DNA of 64,000 nucleotides from Nesterenkonia sp. LB17 (GTDB taxonomy: Bacteria; Actinomycetota; Actinomycetes; Actinomycetales; Micrococcaceae). The DNA lies in NCBI RefSeq assembly GCF_022565915.1, contig NZ_JAJOYX010000003.1:124001-188000 (forward strand), read 5' to 3'. The position numbers were made by a program, and so were the translations under genes. A model generated the notes under the pieces. It made no database searches, was not told the origin of the DNA, and worked only from the letters and a program-made list of their open reading frames with translations. This document shows, piece after piece, positions 1 to 8,540 of the stretch (position 1 is its first letter; each line of letters opens with the position of its first letter).

Positions 1-1151
1 GCCAGCGCCTCCTCCTCGAAGGCCGGGGCGACGACGACTTCGGTGAAGATCTCCGAGACGGTCTTGGCCATCTCCGCGGTGACGGTGCGGTTGGCGGCGA
101 TGACACCGCCGAAGGCCGAGAGCGGGTCGCAGGCGTGGGCGGTGCGGTGGGCCTCGGCCACGGTGGCGCCCACGGCCACACCGCAGGGGTTGGCGTGCTT
201 GATGATCGCCACGGCGGGCTGGGCGAAGTCGAAGGCGGTGCGCACTGCGGCGTCGGCGTCGACATAGTTGTTGTAGCTCATCGCCTTGCCGTGCAGCGTC
301 TGGGCCTGGGCCAGGCCGGGGCGGGCGCTGGAGTCGGCGTACAGTGCGGCGGGCTGGTGCGCGTTCTCGCCGTAGCGCAGGGTGTCCAGGCGCTGCAGCG
401 CGAGCCCGGCGTAGGGCGGGAAGTTCAGCTTCTTCTCGGTGCGGCTCAGCGGCGAGGCGGGCACCGAGGCGGCGTCGAAGTCGTCGTCGAACTGCTGGGA
501 GGTCCAGCGCGCCACGGCGGTGTCGTAGGCGGCCGTGTGGGCGAAGGCCAGGGCGGCCAGGCGCTGCCGGGCGGTGAGCGTGAAGCCTCCGGCGGAGGCC
601 GCGGAGATGATGTCGTGATAGCGCAGCGGATCGACCACCACAGCGACGGAGGCGTGGTTCTTGGCGGCGGCGCGGACCATGGAGGGTCCGCCGATGTCGA
701 TCTGTTCGACGATCTGGTCCTCCGCGGCGCCGGAGGCGACGGTGTCGGCGAAGGGGTAGAGGTTCACCACGACCAGGTCGAAGGGTTCGATCTGAAGCTC
801 CTCGAGCTGGGCCCGGTGGTCTTCGCGGCGACGGTCCGCCAAGATGCCGGCGTGCACCCGGGGGTGCAGGGTCTTCACCCGGCCGTCCAGGCACTCCGCG
901 AAGCCGGTGACCTCGGAGACCTCGATGACAGGGACCCCGGCGGCGGCGATGCGCTTGGCGGTGGAGCCGGTGGAGACGATCTCGACGCCGGCGGCGTGCA
1001 GTCCCGCGGCGAGGTCCTCCAGCCCGGTCTTGTCATAGACCGAGATCAGGGCGCGCCGGATCGGCTGGCGCGAGGCGGCGCCGGAGGTGCCGGAGGCGCC
1101 GGGGGCAGCCGCGGTGGTGTTCTGCGCTGCGGAATCGCTGACGGTGCTCAT
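1..1151 (-). CDS. purH: Bifunctional AICAR formyltransferase / IMP cyclohydrolase PurH (3' end beyond window)
   Basis: Catalyses the last two steps of de novo IMP synthesis in the cytosol: formylation of AICAR, then ring closure. The gene starts at the ATG at 1151 and runs off the left edge, so about 383 of the usual 510-530 residues are present. Visible are the N-terminal MGS-like cyclohydrolase part ([17 protein letters not shown], then STGSTAKRI and [15 protein letters not shown]) and the start of the formyltransferase part (RYGENAHQ, then [12 protein letters not shown]). An alanine/threonine-rich tail of about 25 residues precedes the conserved start. Family identification is secure; the C-terminus cannot be assessed. 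Confidence 0.96.
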   Translation of the reverse strand, partial: MSTVSDSAAQNTTAAAPGASGTSGAASRQPIRRALISVYDKTGLEDLAAGLHAAGVEIVSTGSTAKRIAAAGVPVIEVSEVTGFAECLDGRVKTLHPRVHAGILADRRREDHRAQLEELQIEPFDLVVVNLYPFADTVASGAAEDQIVEQIDIGGPSMVRAAAKNHASVAVVVDPLRYHDIISAASAGGFTLTARQRLAALAFAHTAAYDTAVARWTSQQFDDDFDAASVPASPLSRTEKKLNFPPYAGLALQRLDTLRYGENAHQPAALYADSSARPGLAQAQTLHGKAMSYNNYVDADAAVRTAFDFAQPAVAIIKHANPCGVAVGATVAEAHRTAHACDPLSAFGGVIAANRTVTAEMAKTVSEIFTEVVVAPAFEEEAL

Positions 1152-1209
1152 GCACACTCCTGTGAGGGGGACGACGCTTCGGGGACCTGGGCCAGTCTAC
1201 CGACCCGGT

Positions 1210-1890
1210 TCAGGACTCAAATTTGTAGCCCAGCCCGCGGACGGTGATCAGGAACTCCGGGCGTGACGGGTCGGGTTCGATCTTGGCGCGGAGTCGCTTG
1301 ACGTGGACGTCGAGGGTCTTGGTGTCTCCGACATAGTCCGATCCCCAGACCCGATCGATGAGCTGGCCCCGGGTGAGCACCCGCCCGGCGTTGCGCAGCA
1401 GCATCTCCAGCAGCTCGAACTCCTTCAGCGGCAGGCTCAGCGGTGCGCCCTTGACCTCCACGGTGTGGCGTTCGATGTCCATGCTGACCGGTCCCGCGAT
1501 GACCATCGAGCCGTCGTCCACCTCGGTCTCGACCCGCCGGCGCAGCACCGCTCGGACTCGGGCGAGCAGCTCCCGGGAGGAGTAGGGCTTGGTGACGTAG
1601 TCATCGGCGCCGAGCTCCAGGCCCACGACCTTGTCGATCTCGGAGTCCTTGGCCGTGAGCATGATCACCGGAACATTGGACTGCAGCCGGATCTGGCGGC
1701 ACACCTCGGTGCCGGACTGCCCGGGGAGCATCAGGTCCAGCAGGACCAGATCTGCTCCTTCACGGGTGAATATCTCGACGGCGTCGAGGCCGTTCTCCGC
1801 GACGACGACGTCGTACCCCTCCTTCTCGAGGGCATAGGACAGTGCTTCTGAGAATGAGGGCTCATCCTCGACGAGCAGAATTCTGGTCAC
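1210..1890 (-). CDS. regX3: OmpR-family response regulator, RegX3-like
   Basis: Phosphate-responsive transcription factor of 226 residues. The receiver domain (about 1-115) has the acidic pair in LLVEDE and the phosphoacceptor D52 in LVLLDLMLPG; a winged-helix DNA-binding domain (about 130-226) ends in TVRGLGYKF. The ATG at 1890 overlaps the stop of the upstream sensor kinase by ATGA, so the pair is translationally coupled. The neighbours phoU and gpm match the mycobacterial gpm1-senX3-regX3 arrangement, which is why RegX3 is preferred over MtrA or PhoP. The in vivo ligand signal is inferred from this context. Confidence 0.9.
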   Translation of the reverse strand: MTRILLVEDEPSFSEALSYALEKEGYDVVVAENGLDAVEIFTREGADLVLLDLMLPGQSGTEVCRQIRLQSNVPVIMLTAKDSEIDKVVGLELGADDYVTKPYSSRELLARVRAVLRRRVETEVDDGSMVIAGPVSMDIERHTVEVKGAPLSLPLKEFELLEMLLRNAGRVLTRGQLIDRVWGSDYVGDTKTLDVHVKRLRAKIEPDPSRPEFLITVRGLGYKFES

Positions 1891-3152
1891 GCGTTTCCTC
1901 CTTCGCCGGCCCTGGTGGGTGCCGGGTTCGCTGCACTGTGACGCGATGCAGCACCATGTGGGGCGGTGCGAACTGATGCTTGGCCGAGCCCGGCCGCACC
2001 CCGGCCGAGCCCTTCAAGGGTGTCGAGGCTCTCGTCGAGCTCGGGCAGGCGCACCGTGAAGGTGGAGCCCCTCCCCTGCTGGGACCACAGCGCGACCTCG
2101 CCGCCGTGGTTGGTGATCACATGCTTGACGATGCTCAGGCCCAGGCCGGTGCCTCCGGTCTGGCGGGAGCGGGCGGCGTCGACCCGGTAGAAGCGTTCGA
2201 AGATCCGCTCCTGGTCCTCCCTTGCGATTCCGATCCCCTGGTCGGTGATGGTGACCTGGGCGATCCCGTCGCGGCTGGAGAGCCCGATGCCGACCCGGGT
2301 GGATTCCGGGGAGTAGCGCACGGCGTTGTCGATCAGGTTCCGGAACGCCATCGCCAGCTGGTCGGCGTCGCCGTGGACCCGGTGCGGAAGCGCACCACCG
2401 ATCTTCAGCTCGATGTTCTTGGACTCCGCGGGCAGCCGAGAGCGGTCCGCGGCGTCGGCGATGACGTCTTCGAGGTCCACCGGCCGGCCGGCGTGGACCA
2501 CGTTCTTGCCCTGCACCCGGGAGAGCTCGATGATGTCTTGGACCAGCGCCGCGAGCCGGCGGGATTCCTTGTGCAGGCGCTGGGTGAAGCGGCGAACGGC
2601 GACGTCGTCGTCGGCGGCGTCCTCGATGGTCTCGGCCAGCAGCGAGATCGCCCCGACCGGGGTCTTCAGCTCGTGGGAGACGTTGGCGACGAAGTCATTT
2701 CGCACAGCCTCGATGCGGGAGAACTCCGTGCGGTCATCGGCGAGGACCAGGATGTACTCATCCCCCAGCGGCGCCACGCGCAGGTGCACGACCAGTGAGG
2801 TCTCCCCCTGCAGCCCACGGGCCAGCTCATGCTCCTGATCGATGATCACCCCGTCCCCGCGGACCCGGGCGGTGAGGTTCAGCAGCTGCTGGTGGACCAC
2901 AGTATGGCCGCGGACCAGGCCGAAGGCGTAGGCGGCCGGGTTGGCGCGCACCACCCCGTCGACGGTGTCCACCACGATATAGGCCAGCCCGAGCGAGGCG
3001 AGCACCTCGGTGGCGCCGGCGGGCATCGAGGGTTCGTCCACATCGATGCCGGCGGCACGCTGCTTCTCACTGACGCGGAAGGCATACATGCCGACAACGC
3101 CCAGTGCCAGGCCGACGACGCCGGACAGTGCGGCGATGAGCAGGTGATCCAC
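1887..3152 (-). CDS. senX3: Sensor histidine kinase, SenX3-like
   Basis: Membrane-anchored kinase of 421 residues that would phosphorylate the RegX3 partner. One N-terminal transmembrane segment (about 4-25) is followed by a PAS-like domain (about 45-145), HisKA with H160 in NVSHELKTP, and a HATPase_c domain with N-box FRNLIDNAVRYS and G-box GTGLGLSIVKHV. The last 50 residues are Ala/Gly/Arg-rich and probably disordered. The GTG at 3152 has no Shine-Dalgarno but a TAAGCT box at 3160-3165 lies 7 bases upstream, suggesting a leaderless mRNA. It is divergent from phoU across PHO-box-like repeats. Confidence 0.9.
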   Translation of the reverse strand: MDHLLIAALSGVVGLALGVVGMYAFRVSEKQRAAGIDVDEPSMPAGATEVLASLGLAYIVVDTVDGVVRANPAAYAFGLVRGHTVVHQQLLNLTARVRGDGVIIDQEHELARGLQGETSLVVHLRVAPLGDEYILVLADDRTEFSRIEAVRNDFVANVSHELKTPVGAISLLAETIEDAADDDVAVRRFTQRLHKESRRLAALVQDIIELSRVQGKNVVHAGRPVDLEDVIADAADRSRLPAESKNIELKIGGALPHRVHGDADQLAMAFRNLIDNAVRYSPESTRVGIGLSSRDGIAQVTITDQGIGIAREDQERIFERFYRVDAARSRQTGGTGLGLSIVKHVITNHGGEVALWSQQGRGSTFTVRLPELDESLDTLEGLGRGAAGLGQASVRTAPHGAASRHSAANPAPTRAGEGGNA

Positions 3153-3213
3153 GTCCTACAGCTTAGGCCCGACTCCCGGTGAGGGGCACCATAAGCCCGG
3201 ACCAGCGCCCAGG

Positions 3214-3269
3214 GTTCAGCCAGCGTTCACCTTCGCGTCGACTGCTGACTTCGCTGGCGTTCATCTGCG
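3214..3269. promoter_or_regulatory. PHO-box-like direct repeats between senX3 and phoU
   Basis: Two adjacent 11-base units, GTTCAGCCAGC (3214-3224) and GTTCACCTTCG (3225-3235), plus a further GTTCATC at 3259-3265, match the 11-base direct-repeat PHO box (GTTCACC type) known from actinomycete PhoP/RegX3 regulation. The position in the divergent senX3/phoU gap is where such a box belongs. Binding is inferred. Confidence 0.65.
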
Positions 3270-3322
3270 CCAGCAAGGATTCACTGTCGGGATACTCCAC
3301 GGCGGGAAAGGAACGCGAACAC

Positions 3323-3976
3323 GTGCGAAAGCTCTTTCAGGCAGACCTCATCAACCTTGGTGAGCAGCTGATACAGATCACATCATTGGTCCATACGGCG
3401 ATGGAGAAGGCCTACACCGCCTTCGACACCACCGATCTCCAGCTGGCGGAGGAGGTCATCGCCGCCGATGCCCAGATCGACCGGCTGCAGGTGGAGCTCG
3501 ACGAGAAGGCCATCGAGCTGCTCGCGCTGCAGGGTCCGGTGGCCTCAGACCTGCGGATGATCGTGGGCGCGCTGCGGATGAGCACCTCGCTGGAGCGCAT
3601 GGGCGATCTGGCGCGGCATATCGCCCAGCTCGCCCGGATGCGCTACCCGGACCGGGTGGCCCCGGACTCACTGCACTCGGTCTTCGACAAGATGGCCAAG
3701 CTGAGCACCGAGATCTCGTCGCGGCTGATCACGCTGCTGGAGACCCGCGAGCTGCACCTGGTCGCGGAGATCCACGCGCTGAACGAACAGCTCAACGACC
3801 TGCACGCCTCGGTGTTCACCATCGTCGCCGCCGATGACTGGCAGCAGAGTGCGGCGACCAGCGTGGACTCCACCCTGGTGAGCCGGTTCTTCGAACGATT
3901 CGGGGACCACGGGGTCTCGGTGGCGAACAAGGTCGACTATCTGGTCACCGGCGCCTGGGACACCCGCGAACACTGA
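3323..3976 (+). CDS. phoU: Phosphate transport system regulator PhoU
   Basis: Cytosolic negative regulator of phosphate signalling, acting with the Pst transporter and the SenX3-type kinase. 217 residues in two PhoU three-helix repeats, each with an E/DxxxD-type metal-binding helix pattern (ATDLQLAEEVIAADAQIDRLQ-like region, then SLERMGDLARHIAQLA and FFERFGDHGVSVANKV). The frame is open from 3179, but the GTG at 3323 gives the usual PhoU start MRKLFQADL and has GGAAAGG about 12 bases upstream. No pst genes are in view. Confidence 0.93.
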   Translation: MRKLFQADLINLGEQLIQITSLVHTAMEKAYTAFDTTDLQLAEEVIAADAQIDRLQVELDEKAIELLALQGPVASDLRMIVGALRMSTSLERMGDLARHIAQLARMRYPDRVAPDSLHSVFDKMAKLSTEISSRLITLLETRELHLVAEIHALNEQLNDLHASVFTIVAADDWQQSAATSVDSTLVSRFFERFGDHGVSVANKVDYLVTGAWDTREH

Positions 3977-4116
3977 GCCTGCTGGTGGGACGGCCTTCCG
4001 CAGGCACATCCACCACCATGCATCGGGCGCTCTGCGGCGTGATCACGCCACTCTCAGGCGCCCATTCCGCCGCAGGCCGGCCGATCGATGGCGCGTGAGC
4101 ATCGGATGACCCACGA

Positions 4117-4156
4117 AGAGACCCCTCAGACATCGCATGATGTCTGAGGGGTCTCT
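4117..4156. terminator. Bidirectional terminator hairpin between phoU and gpmA
   Basis: Perfect 18-bp stem (4117-4134 with 4139-4156) around a GCAT tetraloop, with TT following on the plus strand and A-rich bases on the other side. It lies between the convergent ends of phoU and gpmA and can serve both. Confidence 0.9.
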
Positions 4157-4169
4157 TTCGCTGTGCGGA

Positions 4170-4916
4170 CTACTTCTTGCCCTGGTTCGCCACGGCCTTG
4201 ATCGCGTCCTTGGCGGCCTCGGGGTCGAGGTAGGTGCCGCCGGGGTTCAGCGGCTTGAGATCGTCGTCGAGCTGGTAGTGCAGCGGGATCCCGGTGGGGA
4301 TGTTGAGTCCGGCGATGTCCTCGTCGGAGATTCCGTCGAGGTACTTCACCAGGGCGCGCAGCGAGTTGCCGTGGGCTGCGAGCAGCACGGTCTTGTTCTC
4401 GCGCAGATCCGGGATCACGGCGGACTCCCAGTAGGGCAGCATCCGATCCACGACGTCCTTGAGGCACTCGGTGCGCGGCGCGGAGTCGCCGAGGTCGGCG
4501 TAGCGCGGATCCCCCAGCTGGGAGAACTCGTCGTCGGCGGCGATCTCCGGCGGAGGGGTGTCATAGGAGCGGCGCCACATCATGAACTGCTCTTCGCCGT
4601 ACTGCGCCAGCGTCTCGGCCTTGTCCTTGCCCTGGAGCGCGCCGTAGTGGCGCTCGTTGAGCCGCCAGTCGCGCTTCACCGGGATCCATAGCCGGTCTGC
4701 GGTCTCCAGCGCCAGGTGGCAGGTGGTGATGGCGCGCTGCAGCAGCGAGGTGTGGACCACGTCGGGGAGCAGCTGGTGCTCCTTGAGCAGCTCACCGCCG
4801 CGTGCGGCCTCTTCACGGCCCAGGGCGGTCAGCGGCACATCCACCCACCCGGTGAAGAGGTTCTTCTCGTTCCAGTCGCTCTGCCCGTGGCGGAGCAGGA
4901 TCAGGTCATAGGCCAT
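4170..4916 (-). CDS. gpmA: 2,3-bisphosphoglycerate-dependent phosphoglycerate mutase
   Basis: Glycolytic/gluconeogenic enzyme interconverting 3- and 2-phosphoglycerate; 248 residues, the normal length. The phosphohistidine motif [10 protein letters not shown] (H10), GWVDVPLT, the ERHYGALQG loop and the second catalytic histidine in [15 protein letters not shown] are all present. ATG at 4916 with AAAGGGAG upstream. Lies downstream of the DUF2516 gene on the same strand (52-base gap). Confidence 0.96.
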   Translation of the reverse strand: MAYDLILLRHGQSDWNEKNLFTGWVDVPLTALGREEAARGGELLKEHQLLPDVVHTSLLQRAITTCHLALETADRLWIPVKRDWRLNERHYGALQGKDKAETLAQYGEEQFMMWRRSYDTPPPEIAADDEFSQLGDPRYADLGDSAPRTECLKDVVDRMLPYWESAVIPDLRENKTVLLAAHGNSLRALVKYLDGISDEDIAGLNIPTGIPLHYQLDDDLKPLNPGGTYLDPEAAKDAIKAVANQGKK

Positions 4917-4968
4917 AGGAGTGTGTCTCCCTTTCGGAGTCGAACGTGGAAATCAGCGCAGGGTGCGG

Positions 4969-5280
4969 TCAGTCGGAGACTTCGGGGTTCACGTCGGTCA
5001 GGTAGACCATCGCCATGCAGGCCGCGGCCACCGGGAAGATCAGGCCGAAGGGACCGGCTCCCGCAGCGCCGAGCAGAGCCAGGACGACGGCGCCGCCGGT
5101 CATGCCCAGCCAGAAGCCCTTGGTCCGCTTGAAGGCGATGTCGAACCGCTGCGCGTTCTTGGGGATGCACTTGACCAGTGCCACGATGGCGAGCCCGAGA
5201 CAGACCAGTGCGAAGGCGAGGTGCATCCAGGCTTCGGTCTGCAGGACGAAGATCCAGATATCAGAGAGGGGAGACTGCAT
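4969..5280 (-). CDS. DUF2516 family small membrane protein
   Basis: 103 residues with three to four hydrophobic helices (about 8-38, 53-70 and 72-93) and the FDIAFKRTKGFWLGMTGGA stretch typical of the actinobacterial DUF2516 family. Function unknown. Nine bases downstream of the cystathionine gamma-synthase-like gene and upstream of gpmA, all on one strand. No clear Shine-Dalgarno; TAACAT (5287-5292) lies 6 bases before the ATG, so an internal leaderless start is possible. Confidence 0.75.
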   Translation of the reverse strand: MQSPLSDIWIFVLQTEAWMHLAFALVCLGLAIVALVKCIPKNAQRFDIAFKRTKGFWLGMTGGAVVLALLGAAGAGPFGLIFPVAAACMAMVYLTDVNPEVSD

Positions 5281-5289
5281 ACCCCGATG

Positions 5290-6642
5290 TTATCGGATGG
5301 GCTCCCCGGCTGCGGCGGCGCGCAACGCGTTGAGCAGATCTGCGAAGAGATCCTCGACGTCCTCGATGCCCACCGAGAGCCGGATCAGCCCGTCCGGGAC
5401 CGAGGACGGTTCACCCGGATGACGACGACGGCGCTCGGCGAGGGACTCCACGCCGCCCAGGCTGGTGGCCGGGGTCCAGAGCTGCAGTGCGCTGAGCACC
5501 GCGTCGGCCACCTCGGCCTCGCTGCGCTGACTTGTGATGCGCTGGCCCGAATCGGGCTGTCCCGGCTGGGGCTCTCCGGAACCGGGCTGTGCTGAATCCC
5601 AGGCGTCGGCGGAACCGGGCTGGTCGGCGTCGAGCTCGATGGTCAGGATCGCGCCGAACCCGCCGAGCTGCTCTGCGGCGCGCTGATGTTGCGGGTGCGC
5701 GGCCAGGCCGGGGTAGTTGACCTTGCGCAGCGGCAGCCCGGCATCCCGGCTGAGCTGATCCAGCCGGCGGGAGAGCTCGCCGGCGTTGGACTCCGCGGCG
5801 TCCAGGCGCACCGCGAGGGTGCGCACGCCGCGCAGGGCGAGGAAGACCTCCATCGGGCCCGGGATCGCGCCGTGGAGGGTGCGGTGCTGGTGCAGCCGCT
5901 GATGGATCTCGCGATCACCGGTGATCGCGGCGCCCATGATGAGGTCGGAGTGTCCGGAGAGGAACTTGGTGACCGAGTGGACCACGACGTCGGCGCCGTG
6001 TTGGAGCGGGCGCTGGCGCAGCGGTGTCGCGAAGGTGTTGTCCACCGCAGTGAGCACCCCGCGCTGCTTCGCAGCGGCCAGCAGCGCGGGAAGGTCCGCG
6101 ATCTCCAGCATCGGGTTGGTCGGGGATTCGATCCACAGCATGACGCGAGCGTCCTGGGCGCCAGCCAGGGTGGAGACGTCGTGCAGCGTGCTGGAGACCT
6201 GCGCGGTGTCGGCGATGTCCACCCGGTGCAGCGTGAGCAGACCCTGGTCTGCCATCTGCTGGGCCAGCGCGGAGAATCCCATGTAGCTGTGCCGCGGCAT
6301 GATCAGGTGGCCTCCGGGTGGCAGCAGATGCACGACGGCGGAGATGGCGGCCATCCCGGAGGAGAACAGCAGACCTGGCAGCACCTGGACCGGATGCTCC
6401 TCGGCCGTGGTGACCTGACCCTGGGACTGGAAGGTGGTGCGGGTGCCCGCCTCGAGCTGAGCCAGCAGCTCCTCCAGCGGGGACCAGGAGGGCATCCCCT
6501 CCCGCGCGTAGTCCAAGGAGGCGTGGACGCCTGGCCGGTAGGAATACGTGGAGGTGAAGTCCACCGGCATGTTGACGGGCTGGTTCGGACCGTGGGGGCC
6601 GCGGCCCGCACTGACCACAAAGGTGCGTTCGTGCTGGTTCAC
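5290..6642 (-). CDS. Cystathionine gamma-synthase/lyase-like PLP enzyme
   Basis: PLP-dependent Cys/Met metabolism enzyme of 450 residues (trans-sulfuration: gamma-replacement or gamma-elimination). K226 in HSVTKFLSGHSD should form the Schiff base; SSGMAAISAV binds the PLP phosphate; IESPTNPMLEI and AVDNTFATPL are conserved. The frame is open far upstream, but conserved sequence begins at the GTG at 6642, preceded by TACCGT with a 6-base gap. Near the C-terminus (about 345-375) there is a Pro/Gly/Gln/Ser-rich insertion of about 30 residues not usual in the family. Synthase versus lyase cannot be decided from sequence alone. Confidence 0.88.
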   Translation of the reverse strand: MNQHERTFVVSAGRGPHGPNQPVNMPVDFTSTYSYRPGVHASLDYAREGMPSWSPLEELLAQLEAGTRTTFQSQGQVTTAEEHPVQVLPGLLFSSGMAAISAVVHLLPPGGHLIMPRHSYMGFSALAQQMADQGLLTLHRVDIADTAQVSSTLHDVSTLAGAQDARVMLWIESPTNPMLEIADLPALLAAAKQRGVLTAVDNTFATPLRQRPLQHGADVVVHSVTKFLSGHSDLIMGAAITGDREIHQRLHQHRTLHGAIPGPMEVFLALRGVRTLAVRLDAAESNAGELSRRLDQLSRDAGLPLRKVNYPGLAAHPQHQRAAEQLGGFGAILTIELDADQPGSADAWDSAQPGSGEPQPGQPDSGQRITSQRSEAEVADAVLSALQLWTPATSLGGVESLAERRRRHPGEPSSVPDGLIRLSVGIEDVEDLFADLLNALRAAAAGEPIR

Positions 6643-6747
6643 ACTGTTACGGTACCCCAGCAGGTGTCCGGGATTGGGTGGGCCGCCCGCCGCTGCCCGG
6701 GCTCCCGGTGTCATGTCCGTGTCACCGGGGCTGGGTAGGCTGGGAGC

Positions 6748-7386
6748 GTGACCCATCTCAGACGCGGAGGCTTCGTCGCCTTCGAAGGCGGCGACGGCGC
6801 CGGCAAGACCACCCAGCTGGACCTGCTCGAGTCCTGGTTCGAGGATCGGTCGGTGCCCTACGAGCGCACCCGCGAGCCCGGCGGAACCGTGATCGGCGAG
6901 CGCATCCGCTCGCTGGTGCTCGAACATGATCAGGGCGAGGTCGATCCGCGCACCGAGGCGCTGCTCTTCGCGGCCTCCCGCGCCGCCCATGTGGTCCAGC
7001 GGATCGAGCCCGCACTCGAGGCCGGCCGCTTCGTGCTCTGCGACCGCTATGTGGATTCCTCGGTGGCCTACCAGGGTGTGGGACGCGAGCTCGGGACAGC
7101 GGCCGTCGCTGAGATCAACGCCTTCGCCACCGGCGGGCTGCAGCCGGATCTCACCGTGGTGCTGGACATCGATCCGGCCATCGCGCGTGCCAGGCGGGAG
7201 GGCCGCGCGGGACACTCGGACCGGATCGAGTCCGCCGAGGACGCCTTCCATGACCGGCTGCGCCACGCCTTCCTCGCCCGCGCGGACGCCGCGCCCGAGC
7301 GATATCTGGTGCTCGACGCGTCTGGTTCCGCGCAGGAGCTGCAGGCCGCGATCCGGTCCCGGGTCCAGGAGCTGCTGAGCCCATGA
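6748..7386 (+). CDS. tmk: Thymidylate kinase
   Basis: Phosphorylates dTMP to dTDP. 212 residues with P-loop GGDGAGKT (14-21), the DR(Y/H) motif in CDRYVDSSVAYQG and a lid region RARREGRAGHSDRIE. The GTG at 6748 follows TAGGCT (6736-6741) by 6 bases with no Shine-Dalgarno, indicating a leaderless transcript. Stop overlaps the holB start by four bases (ATGA). Confidence 0.96.
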   Translation: MTHLRRGGFVAFEGGDGAGKTTQLDLLESWFEDRSVPYERTREPGGTVIGERIRSLVLEHDQGEVDPRTEALLFAASRAAHVVQRIEPALEAGRFVLCDRYVDSSVAYQGVGRELGTAAVAEINAFATGGLQPDLTVVLDIDPAIARARREGRAGHSDRIESAEDAFHDRLRHAFLARADAAPERYLVLDASGSAQELQAAIRSRVQELLSP

Positions 7387-8540
7387 GCGTCTATACCGAG
7401 CTGGTCGGTCAGGATGCCGTCGTCGAACAGCTTCGTCGCGCCGCAGGGTCAGGCACCCCCGCACATGCGTGGCTGTTCACCGGTCCCCCAGGCTCGGGAC
7501 GGTCCAACGCCGCACGCGCCTTCGCCGCCGCCCTGAACTGTGACCAGGACGAGCCGGCGGCCCGCGGCTGCGGCGAATGCCGGTCCTGCCGGCTGGTGGC
7601 CGCCGAGAGCCATCCCTCGGTGAAGCTGGTCTCCACCGAGAACGTGACCTACAAGATCGACGATGTCCGCCAGCTGATCACCACCGCGCAGGAGAAGCCC
7701 CAGGGTGCACGCTGGCGCGTGATCGTGGTCGAGGACGCGGACCGGATGACCGAACGGGCCACCAATGTGCTGCTCAAGGCGATCGAGGAGCCGCCGCCGC
7801 ATACGCTCTGGGTGCTGTGCGCCCCGAGTCCGGCGGACGTGCTGGTCACCATCCGCTCGCGCTGCCGGCTGGTGAGCCTGCGGATCCCGCCCACCGCCGC
7901 GGTGGCGCAGCTCCTGACCAGCCGGGACGGGCTCAACGAGGAGCAGGCGCAGTTCGCCGCGCGGGTCTCGCAGAACCACATCGGGGTCGCGCGCCGGCTG
8001 GCCCGGGACCCGGAGGCACGGAGCAGGCGCGAGCAGGTGGTCACCCTGCCGCTGCGGCTGACCTCTTCCTCGGCCGCGATCAAGGCCGCGGGGTCTCTGG
8101 TGGAGATGACCCAGGCGGATGCTGCCAGCACTGCGGAGGCGCGGCTGGAGGCCGAACAGGCCTCGCTGCGTCGGTCACTGGGGCTCGAGGCCGAGGAGAA
8201 GATCCCGCCCAAGCTGCGCAGCCAGTTCAAGAAGCTGGAGGAGGAGAACACCCGGCGGGCCAAGCGCGCCGTCGCCGATTCCCTGGACCGGGCGCTGATC
8301 GACCTCACCGCGGTCTTCCGAGATGTGCTGAGCCTGAAGCTGGAGACCCATGCGGAGCTGATCAACGAGCATCTGCGTGAGGAGCTGAAGCGATACGCGG
8401 AATCGCTCAGCGCCGAGCAGACCCTGGCCGGGCTCGACGCGATCAACGCAGCCCGGACCCGGATCACCCAGAATGTCCCCCCGTTGCTGGCCGTGGAGGC
8501 GTTGATGATGCAGTTCCTACCCGGGAGGTCCCATGCCTGA
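7383..8540 (+). CDS. holB: DNA polymerase III delta' subunit
   Basis: Clamp-loader subunit, 385 residues. AAA+ fold with a modified P-loop FTGPPGSGRSNAA, the four-cysteine zinc module around CDQDEPAARGCGECRSC, and sensor region VVEDADRMTERATNVLLKAIEEPP. Coupled to tmk by an ATGA overlap, the standard actinobacterial arrangement; its 3' end overlaps the next gene by eight bases. Confidence 0.94.
   Translation: MSVYTELVGQDAVVEQLRRAAGSGTPAHAWLFTGPPGSGRSNAARAFAAALNCDQDEPAARGCGECRSCRLVAAESHPSVKLVSTENVTYKIDDVRQLITTAQEKPQGARWRVIVVEDADRMTERATNVLLKAIEEPPPHTLWVLCAPSPADVLVTIRSRCRLVSLRIPPTAAVAQLLTSRDGLNEEQAQFAARVSQNHIGVARRLARDPEARSRREQVVTLPLRLTSSSAAIKAAGSLVEMTQADAASTAEARLEAEQASLRRSLGLEAEEKIPPKLRSQFKKLEEENTRRAKRAVADSLDRALIDLTAVFRDVLSLKLETHAELINEHLREELKRYAESLSAEQTLAGLDAINAARTRITQNVPPLLAVEALMMQFLPGRSHA

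Noticed and set aside
5290-7464. A 724-residue reading of the PLP enzyme
   Set aside because: The extra N-terminal 270 residues are antisense to tmk and lack any family similarity; the conserved start is at 6642.
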